This document shows positions 55,934-64,000 of a stretch of DNA of 64,000 nt, piece by piece (the stretch's first letter is position 1; every line of letters begins with the position of its first letter). The stretch covers positions 62,001-126,000 of the forward strand of contig JAMYHL010000022.1 in NCBI GenBank assembly GCA_025531455.1, read 5' to 3'. The stretch comes from Apiotrichum sp. Y4204 (Eukaryota; Basidiomycota; Tremellomycetes; Trichosporonales; Trichosporonaceae). The position numbers were made by a program, and so were the translations under genes. The notes under the pieces were generated by a model. That model searched no databases and was not told the origin of the DNA. It saw nothing but the letters and a program-made list of their open reading frames with translations.

Positions 55934-56947
55934 ATGCCGGTCGAAGTTCTTCCAGGCCAGCGCGTCGCGCTCAAAGACCTGATCGAGGAGTCGCGCGCGG
56001 GCAACCCGCACCTGCTCAACGTCCATTGGGAGGAGTTTCATGCCGGGATGGAGCGCTTCCTCAAGGCTGTGAGTGTGTTACACAGAAGCTGTCACAATCT
56101 TTGCTCTATAGCTACAATTGACGACACTTTCTAACTGAGCAGATTGACACATACGCACTTCGAGCAAAGAAGGAGATTGGCGACCGCGCCCAGGACCATG
56201 TGACTCGAGTGCGCGACTTGACTGCCCAGAAGGACGAGACGGAACGCCAGATCCAGCTGGAACAGACGCGCGAGAGCGAGATGCTTCAGAGTGAGTGCGG
56301 GATTGGGACTGATGTTAACAATGACACTTGGCTGACTATCCCAGCCATTGAGGTGGAGCGACACACGATCGCCGACTTGACAACATCCCTCACTCGACTG
56401 CAGGCGTCCCTTAATAAGATCAAGGAGACAGCCAGCAATCTCGACAACGAGTATGCTTCCATCAACACGGACATCCGGGCCGAGCGCGCGACCAAGGAGC
56501 GTCAGAGCAAGGTTCTCGCGGAGAATCAGGAGATGGACATATCGCAGTTGAAGGTCTTGGAAAACGCCCTAGGGCTCAAGGTCCAAGGCGTAGGAGGTGA
56601 GTTCATGCGAGGTTTCAGTAGAGCTGACAGGACAGGCAACCGTCTGTTATTCCTCTTCACGCTCATTGATCCCTCAAAGCCGATGCGCGAGTTTTCATTC
56701 GTTATCGATGTCGATTCCACGACCTACATCGTGCCGCAGTGTGATCCACCAGTGGCACACATGCCGGAGCTGGTTGCTCAGCTGAATGAAGACAGAGATA
56801 TGTACGGATTCATCAAGAAGGGTGAGTGGAAAGAGCGAGGCGAGGTGTTTCATTCAGTGCTAATCTGGCCCAGTACGCAAGGCGTTCGTCGCCCTCGTCC
56901 CCACGCCCCAGCCCAATGGCTCGCTGTCGACGTCAACGAGCTCATAA
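55934..56947 (+). CDS. SPC25: Kinetochore protein Spc25
   Basis: Subunit of the Ndc80 complex that links centromeric chromatin to microtubules. Exons 55934-56068, 56143-56290, 56345-56596, 56636-56821 and 56874-56947 encode 264 aa. Residues about 40-165 are a long coiled coil (heptad pattern with many Glu/Arg/Lys/Gln). The globular RWD domain at the C-terminus reads LGLKVQGVGGNRLLFLFTLI then DPSKPMREFSFVIDVD, YIVPQCDPPV, ELVAQLNEDRDMYGFIKKVR and KAFVAL, which is the Spc25 signature. Intron 3 is 39 nt, stop-free and in frame; splicing at 56635 restores GGNRLLFLFT. The short last exon adds a Ser/Thr-rich tail. Confidence 0.93.
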
Positions 56948-57177
56948 CTGTGACTACGATGGCACAGTGAGCAGTGGGCGGCACCTACCTTGTTGTATTC
57001 CTAGTTGTTATATTAGAGGCCTGTCGCGGTAATGCTTTCCTATGCACCTCTGTACTTGATAAATGGAGTGTGACACGCCAACCTCAAACAGTACATGATG
57101 ATTCCACGCCTCACTGTCAAAAATGTCGTCCCCGCGCCAGTCAAAGAACAGTATGCAACTTCACTCTACAGTTTATC

Positions 57178-57929
57178 TTACTCCTCCGGGGCGTACTCGA
57201 TATCCCCGTCCATTGTCACACGTCCCTTCTTGATCTGCTCGCCCTTGGCCCGCAAGAGGTCTTCGACGGTACGGAGCTTGCCTTCTTCTGTGGATTCCTG
57301 GCGTTAGCGACGAGCAGCTTCCCAAGACGCAGATCTCCGTTGCTGACAAGCCACGAGACGGACGGGGGCACGTGACAAGGCACGCGCCGAAGCCAGCCTT
57401 CCCAACGGCCACCTCCCACCCTTCACGACGGGCCAGCCGACAACGACAACTGCGATTCAAGACCCACCTTGAACCACCCGAGATGATCAGCAATAAGATG
57501 GCGCGCCTTGCATTCGGGACACTGGACGAGCACGATGCCCTTGGTGTACGAGCGCTTGCTAAACTCGTGCGTGCTGCGGTGCCCACACGTCGGGTTACCC
57601 TTCTCCGCGCCAGCAGTGCACGTAAACGTCATCTGGAGGCGCGGCTCGACCTGGAGCACGGGGGTCGGCTTCGACCCGGGCTTGGGCGCCTCGAGGTGGT
57701 GCGTGTGCGACTCTGGCTCGGGGGAAGACGCGGGCGTAGATGGAGATGAGGAGGAGGGTGTCGATGAGCCAGAGCTCGAGCCGGAGGAGCTCGAGCTGGA
57801 AGAGTTGTACCGCATCCACGGACGGGCGAGCATGGACGACGACGCGATGGGTGCGCGCAGTGGGGCGCGCGCGATGGGGCGCGCTGCGCCGAGCGCGACA
57901 CGGAGGGAGCGCACTGCGATAGAGGACAT
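57178..57929 (-). CDS. ZIM17: Mitochondrial DNL-type zinc finger protein Zim17/Hep1
   Basis: Matrix partner that keeps mitochondrial Hsp70 soluble during protein import. Exons 57468-57929 and 57178-57297 (intron 170 nt) encode 193 aa. Residues 1-42 form a presequence rich in Arg/Ala/Ser. A Ser-rich linker and a His/Pro stretch follow. The DNL domain reads LQMTFTCTAGAEKG, CGHRSTHEFSKRSYTKGIVL, VQCPECKARHLIADHLGWFK. Zinc ligands are Cys104, Cys115, Cys137 and Cys140. The first pair is spaced by ten residues, wider than the usual CxxC. Exon 2 adds ESTEEGKLRTVEDLLRAKGE, a charged tail. Convergent with SPC25, 230 bp apart. An upstream in-frame ATG at 58085 is less likely because the presequence starts at 57929. 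Confidence 0.9.
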
Positions 57930-58237
57930 GATGTGGACAGAGTGAGTGATGAGGAGGTGTGGAGAGTGTGGAGTGGGAAATTCAATGTGGAGGTTGCTAG
58001 AAGCTAGAATCCGAATGATTTTGGACGACCCCGGCCATTGCAGGCAAGGAGCCAGCCATACTGTAGCTGTGATGTTGCCACCCAAAAATCCAGGAACGGG
58101 TCAAACAGGAACAAAAGCCGTCCGCTGCCGCCGCACAACTGCCATTCCGGACACTGCATCTCGGGGTCGTACATCGTTGCCAGAGTTGAAAGTTGCGTTC
58201 TTTCATCTCTTCTCCACTCTCGACTTATCCACCCACC

Positions 58238-58867
58238 ATGCACGCCCCCCTCGGAGTCCCGGAACGCCAGCTGGGTAAGTCCTGATCAGCGAACGTGGAT
58301 TCTTGGAATCACCAGCGAGCAGACGGCTTAGGATAAATAACCCGCCGGATCCCGCCTCTCCCCTCACGAGTTATGTCTGACGCCAGCCTGTGCCGACCTC
58401 ATCAAGGCGCTTGAGGAGTGCCACGCGACCTCGACGTTCAAGTTTCTCGGCGTGTGCAACAATGCCAAGCACGAGCTCAACATGTGCCTGCGTCAAGAGG
58501 TGAGTCGTGAGCCGAGGTGTGGATGGACATATGAGAAGGATGCAGGGGAGAGAGGGAGCAGGGAGGTGGTGTAAAAGGACGAGAAGGCCGTTCTGGGGTA
58601 GGCGTCGGACGCGACTGAGACCGTAAACGTTATTTGCCAGCTGGGCGGACGAGGGGCAGTAGCGAACGACCGTTGCGAGGGGCCACCGGCAGGCAAAAGC
58701 GCATCTCGGATGGCATCAGACTCACGTATACGAGCCCTTCCTGACCTCAGCGCGTCGACCGCACAACACGTAACCGCGAGGCGTCCAAGGAGCGCACGCG
58801 GAAAAAGCAGGAGGCATGGGCCAAGCTCGACGCGGACACGGCTGATACCGCGGCCAACAAGCAGTAG
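58238..58867 (+). CDS. CMC2: Twin CX9C protein Cmc2 (cytochrome c oxidase assembly)
   Basis: Small intermembrane-space protein of mitochondria, involved with Cmc1 in cytochrome c oxidase biogenesis. Exons 58238-58274, 58387-58499 and 58751-58867 (introns 112 and 251 nt) encode 88 aa. The start is MHAPLGVPERQLACADLIKA. Two C-x9-C motifs are exact: C-ADLIKALEE-C and C-NNAKHELNM-C, separated by HATSTFKFLGV. The order MHxPL, then CxxxxxALEEC and CNxxKxxxxxCL fits Cmc2. A basic and then acidic tail (RTRKKQEAWAKLDADTADTA) follows. No presequence is present, as expected for Mia40 substrates. Divergent from ZIM17, whose start lies 308 bp away, so two mitochondrial genes share a promoter. Confidence 0.9.
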
Positions 58868-59140
58868 ACATATATAGCGAGACCTGAGGACGTCACCACT
58901 CTGCATTGCATTTTCATGGTATCCGTTGCGTGGGGCAGACGGTGAGATCTGGTTGGGAATAGACATCTATGTACATTGCCGTGGTCTTATCCGCGACCTT
59001 ATGAATTAGAGGCGTACGAGCTGAGCAAACGTTGCACCTCGTCGACTCCTTTTTGGGCACTGAGCAATGGGTGACAATGGGTAGCTTCAATAGGACATGA
59101 CAGAGGGGTATTCTAATGACAATGCGAGGTATGGATATGA

Positions 59141-62100
59141 TTAGTTCATGAGGTGGGAAAATGTTGGCTTGAGTCTGGTGGCCATGGCAGCCGGGACACA
59201 GCGGGTCGGGCCGTCCATACGCGCCTTCATGGCACACATGGTGGCGAGATCAAGCTCAAATCTGGGCGTGTCAGATACTGCTATGGCAACGGAGACCAGA
59301 AACTGGATCGTGCAACTCACGGGACCTTGACCGTCGCCCGCTTTTTGGTGGTTGCCTGAATCGCGCACGCAACCTTGAGTTCGGCAAGCATGTCCTCCCG
59401 GCCAAAGGGGGCGAGCAGCGGCACCTGCTCAAGCTGCAGACCGTCGCGCCACACCAAGGTAAGTTCCTGCATGCGAGCTGCAATCTTGCGTTGCGCGTGG
59501 TCTTCGGATTTCTTGCCTTTGCGTTCAGAGCGGTTCACGGCGCGACAGGACGGGAAATCGCCGCCAGTCCACAGTGTCTTGTACAGTTCGGCAATGGGGG
59601 TGTCGTTAATCTTCGTGTGGATAAATGTCCAGAGCCTGAGACAGTATTTGACATGCCTGTCCAACATGTTGACCTGTATACCAAACTTGGTGTCCACATC
59701 TGGAAGGTCTGCCATTGTTGGCCGCGCCACGAGGTACTTGAACGATTCTGTGAACCCAGAGTAATCCTCACTGATCGCCTCGCGGCTGGGGTCCGGGAAT
59801 GAGGCAAGTATCTCAATCTGCTTGGCCTCCACCGCGTTGAAGAGAATGTCCATCTGAAGGTCAGCTTGAGACTTGATGGAAGTGGGATCTCACGATAAAC
59901 GCTCCGAGTTGCAGAGGTCGTTGGGCGTAGGTAATGTTCTCCAGGCTGTCGTCTTTTCCCTTCTTGTGTCGCCTCCATGCTACCTCCCCGACATTCTTCA
60001 TACGATCCGACATCCGGATGTCGTGAGGTACGCTCAGGCCGCTCTTGCGTGCATCGAGCACAGAGCCGAACATGTGAGCAAGCCTCATTGTTTGGGGATG
60101 GCCACAACCGCGGATGTACACCGACGTATCGTGTAAACTCGAATAAATGCCGGCCAATTGTTCGTCTAGCATTGCACCAAGGAGGAAATGCTGTAGGTTT
60201 GTGACAAGAGTGGCGTCGTCACAGTCGCTTCCCACCGCGTCAAGAACTTCGCGTACGGAAGTTACCTGCTTGACAAAGTTGGACTGAAAATTCGGCGGGG
60301 GAACAGCAAGCTCGGTAGGAGCGTTTTGAAACGGGGTTACCAATGCTGGGTCCCAGATGACGGTCGCAGTGTCGCCATCGTAGTCGCCTCCCCCGAGGGA
60401 GCTCGCCGGAGACGCCGTACACAGCTCGCTGTTGGCGGATAAAACAATACAGTCGCGGAGGTGGAAAAGCTCCGGCTTCACAACAGCTTGGCACTTGCGG
60501 ACATCGGTAGGTAACTTGCAAGGATAACGGAACAAGAGACATTCGCCCTCGAGAAACATCATCCGACGCCGCGTCACTGGGTCGACCGGCTGGTCCGACG
60601 AGAACGACACGAAGATTTCGTCAGGCGCCAACACACCCGTTGAATCGGGCACGATAAACGCAGTCGCGCTCTGGTCCACTGAAATCTTGAAGTCCCTTAC
60701 AGCTTTGTCCGACAGCGTCCTCACGAGTGATCGGAGAAGACTTGCAGCGTATGCGCATTTGTTGACCGTCGGTATGTAGCCGGCGAGGAGAATCTCGTAA
60801 AGCCTGTCATGTTAGCCTGCAAACCACAAGTCGTGATCAACTCACCTTTCGGCTAACGGGAGATCAGCCTCCTTCGCAGCCTCCTCTTCCGACGATGCTG
60901 AAAACATGCCAGAGATGACACCGGCGACCCTGGCACTATGCCCTTTGGCTACCACGTCCCGTCTCCGGCGCTCCGTAGCGACGCCGCCGAGACGGTAAGT
61001 AGCGGAGATAAGGCGTTCTGCCACGTCCTCTGGCGTCTCACCCTCATGTGGCGTAGGAAGGAACACACGCTTTATCTCCTCCAACCCGTTCTGGGCCATT
61101 CGTAGTAGGACCTCGGTCGGTACTCCATTGTGTTCCAAGACGATGATAGGCTCGCTTGACAATGTGGCGCCCACTTTCATGTAGTCGACGCGCAGAACGT
61201 CAAGAGTGGACAGAGCGGGGTGGAGCTTGTGTTTGTCACGCGCTTCCGACTTGATCATGGAATCACGAAGAATAATGTGCTTGCCGGGGTAGAGATCCTG
61301 TTGCCTTGGGCTCATGAGTGACAGAAGGCCTTTGGCGCCACCAATTCGCATCTGGACAGAACATGGGCGGGAATCAATGTGCGCAAAGACAGGTTGCTGC
61401 AGGATCCTCCTCGCTAATTCTTCGGCTACGGCTTCAGCAACTTGACAGATCCTTCACCTACACATCAAGCCACAGCCATCAGTCAGAATTTCAACAGTCT
61501 CTGGCCGGCTGGGATCCTTTGCTGAGGCACATACAATGTCCCCGATGACTCCAATTGCATTGGGCTCGACATATAGTGCCGGAACCGAGTCTGACAGCAC
61601 GAGCTGGAATCGGGATGCCCATTTCGCCATCGCCTGATTAGGTTTCGCCCAAAGATCATTGAACCAGCCCAACAGTTCCAAGAAGCTCGGCATTAGTGGC
61701 TTGAGTAGAGGTGGGTACCCTGGAGGTTGGTCGTTGGTCTCGATGGCGACGGCCGAGTCACTGTCCGGCTGGACAAACAAGACGCGAAACACTTTACCGA
61801 AGAGAACTAGTGCGCGGCCACGAAACATTGCGAACAGCTTCACACGGTCTACCCTGCTGAAGCGGAGATGGAGAACCCGTCGCGATCCGAACATTCGCGC
61901 CAAACGGGTCGACTTGGACGGAGGATCTACGGGGCACAGGCGAAAAGTAAATGGCCAGTTGGTAGGGTTGCTTGCAGCTGATGTTGTCGAGGCCACTTTC
62001 TTGGGCCACACCGAGATGGCGAATGCAACTCGGCCACCACACTGTCCGTCTTCCGATCGAATAGAGGCTTCCTCGAGGTCCAGCTCGGCGCATGTCAGAG

Positions 62101-63555
62101 GGGAAGGAGTATTGTGTATGTCACCACGCAAGACGCCAGAAGGCGGCAGCCTGCGTTTCCGCTCTATGATGGAGCGCACAATGGAAGGTATGCGGGGTAA
62201 GATATCAGCTGCCTTGCCGACCAGTTTGTCAAAATCAGAAAACTGGAAGTCACACCACTCGATCTCGTCATTGTCGTAGACGTGCCGTTCCAACTCCCAC
62301 TGGACGTAGTAGCTAACGCCCCTGTTATTCAAGACACCTTGATACGAGTTCCGCGGAAGAAGCTCGACAAATTCCTCGTCGCGGGAGGGCGCTACGACAG
62401 GGTAACTGGGATCCCACCGGCTCAACTCGGCTTTGGAAGGCTGCCTCGAGGGCGCTTTGAGAGACGACGCAATACGGCTCGCGAGAGGAGTCAAAGTCGT
62501 GTCGGTATCCGGCGTACGCGTGGACAGATTGAGTTTGTTCAGGAACCCAGTGGCCCCTGTGTGGTTTGCTGGTCGTGCCAACGGCGTGACCGGCACTGAT
62601 TGTGCTTGACCATTGTTGATTTTAGTGGGAGAGGACCCATTCAGCTCCCTCCTGATGGCTTCAAGACGTCGGCGTGAGGGACTGTCCGCCTCGAGATCAG
62701 ATATGTCAAGCTCGCTAAAGTGCTTGCGCTTTTGAGGAGTCGAGAAGGTGCTTGCCGTTGTGTACGAGCTCGACGAGGTGTCGTCTGCAGATGTGAGCAT
62801 TGCAAAGGATAGAGCAAGAGGAATGCAAGGGCGATGAGGCAACTCAACAACCCTCCACAATCACGGACACATACCTGTTGCAGCCCTCGGTTTCGACCTG
62901 GCGCCATTGATGTACCGCGCGCGCCCCCTGGTAGCTAGAACCTCGAAGGGATCTTCCTCGCTTTCGTCATCGGGAATCTCTTGAATGTGCATCTTGTCCT
63001 CGACGGGTATGAATCCCACAGGGGTGAAGAACAATCGTCGTGGCTGGGGCGAAGGGGAATCTGAGCTATGACTCTCGAGATCGTCGTCGGTCAACACTAT
63101 CGGGTCCTCCTCTTGAAATTCCGGGCGGTCTCCATGATCTAGGCTGGCTTCATCATCGCTGCTATCGAAGAACGACACAACGTCAGACGAGCTAGGCGAC
63201 CGGGGCTGACCGACTCGGCGCATGAACTCGGAGAGGGAAGCGGACAGCTGTCGTAGCATCATTTCGGTGGAAACTGAACCATTCTCGCTCTTGACGCGAA
63301 AGTGGTCAGCGGTCTCCTCGATGAAGCTCTCCACAAAGTCTGGAAACTCGATGACCAGACTCCGGAATCCCTCATGGATGCGTGACAGCGTACGGTTGTC
63401 ACACGGTAATGTTTCGAAAGGGGGCAGGGGAAGCTTGACATCCTCCCGGAAGACGTTGTACTGGAATGAGTACCAGCTCAAAAGGATCCCCGACATACAA
63501 GTTGTTCAAGACGCTCCGCGTCTGCGGTATCACCTGGATTGGATGTCGAGGTCAT
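59141..63555 (-). CDS. RDP1: RNA-dependent RNA polymerase (RNA silencing)
   Basis: Cellular RdRP of the QDE-1/RDR type that makes double-stranded RNA for Dicer. Seven exons: 63499-63555, 62875-63460, 61462-62784, 60846-61431, 59894-60803, 59321-59853, 59141-59261; total 1371 aa in phase. The N-terminal third is acidic, Ser-rich and variable. Conserved blocks: LTDGCGLMSVAEELARRI, MRIGGAKGLLSL, IILRDSMIK, FIVPDSTGVLAPDEIFVSFS, GECLLFRYPCKLPTDVRKCQ, and the catalytic SLGGGDYDGDTATVIWDPAL with Asp991, Asp993 and Asp995. Intron 3 is only 30 nt; it is needed to avoid a TGA and to rebuild GLMSVAEEL. The first exon (MTSTSNPGDTADAERLEQL) is chosen over an ATG inside intron 1. Probably nuclear or perinuclear. 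Confidence 0.93.
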
Positions 63556-64000
63556 TTCGCAAGGGAGGTCGGGAGACCATGCAGAGACAGCGACATGCAC
63601 GTCAAGAAATGAAAGATGGGTTTGAAGAAAGGAGAATAATGGAGTGACCTTGCACAATTGTGTCCAGTGGTCGTTCACTTGACGTGCGCGACGGGCGTGG
63701 GATCGAGCTGGGGCCGCCGGAAGGGTCCTGGATTCCTGCAGCTTTCCAGATCGGCCAGTCCGTCTGGCCTGCCCTCCCCAATGTCCCACACGCTGACTGC
63801 CCTGCCACTAGTCGGGACGACTTTGGACTTCTCCGAAGCTCAAAGCTCGCCGCTGTGTCACTGCCGCTTCCGAGTCACTGAGCAGATGATTCTTGGACAA
63901 ACGTTGGGATGCTGATCGTATGTGGTGCTGTTTCTTGGCTGCTGGAAATTGCTGGGATGCTAGAGGACTGTTGCGGGATGCGCGGGATGGTAACCCATTT
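63556..64000. other. Upstream region of the RdRP gene
   Basis: Promoter side of the RdRP gene to the window edge. Open frames at 63658-63915 (plus) have no recognisable content. Nothing else seen. Confidence 0.5.

Noticed and set aside
63461..63498. ATG at 63496 as RdRP start
   Set aside because: It lies inside a sequence with GTATGT donor and CATTCCAG acceptor. Splicing joins an upstream 19-codon exon in phase, so the ATG is most likely intronic.

Overview
The window is nuclear DNA of a GC-rich filamentous or yeast-like basidiomycete, most probably a tremellomycete of the Trichosporonales type (Trichosporon, Cutaneotrichosporon, Apiotrichum). The assignment is inference. It rests on dense intron-rich genes, very short introns (mostly 30-60 nt, GTGAGT-like donors, CTGAC or CTAAC branch points only 4-10 nt before the acceptor AG), basidiomycete-style gene content, and intron-containing tRNA genes. 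There are no bacterial features, operons or CRISPR arrays. I rebuilt spliced models by hand; wherever the exon list is described as in phase, the summed exon length is a multiple of three.

Left part (1-22 kb) is accessory: the 3' end of an amino acid permease, a secreted DUF1996 protein, a secreted lipase, an acidic protein of unknown function, a quinone reductase-like dehydrogenase, an intron-containing tRNA-Lys(CTT), a cyclase-family hydrolase, an intron-containing tRNA-Ile(AAT), two related ten-cysteine secreted proteins, a small multi-pass membrane protein, a ferric reductase and a small NIS1-like secreted protein. This stretch concentrates on uptake, secretion and the cell surface.

Middle part (22-38 kb): a TPR/SET-domain protein, a Sec14-type lipid transfer protein, an alpha/beta hydrolase, an AhpD-like protein, a secreted zincin protease, an Hsp12-type hydrophilin, Tvp38 and an aromatic/alpha-aminoadipate aminotransferase.

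Right part (40-64 kb) is housekeeping and cell-cycle: the cytoplasmic 5'-3' exonuclease Xrn1, the PP2A catalytic subunit, an mL45/Mba1-like mitochondrial ribosome protein, Orc1, the mitotic-exit kinase Dbf2/Sid2, kinetochore Spc25, the mitochondrial chaperone-helper Zim17, the twin CX9C protein Cmc2 and an RNA-dependent RNA polymerase. ORC1 and the DBF2/SPC25 promoter region carry clusters of ACGCG, the MBF-type G1/S element. The RdRP implies an RNA-silencing pathway.

The most noteworthy observations are the pair of ten-cysteine secreted proteins (same cysteine framework, same intron position and phase), several micro-exons of 4-18 nt in conserved genes, stop-free introns of length 3n that hide inside long open frames, a D-arm-variant tRNA-Lys, a Thr-to-Pro change in the PP2A C-terminal tail, and a widened zinc knuckle in Zim17.
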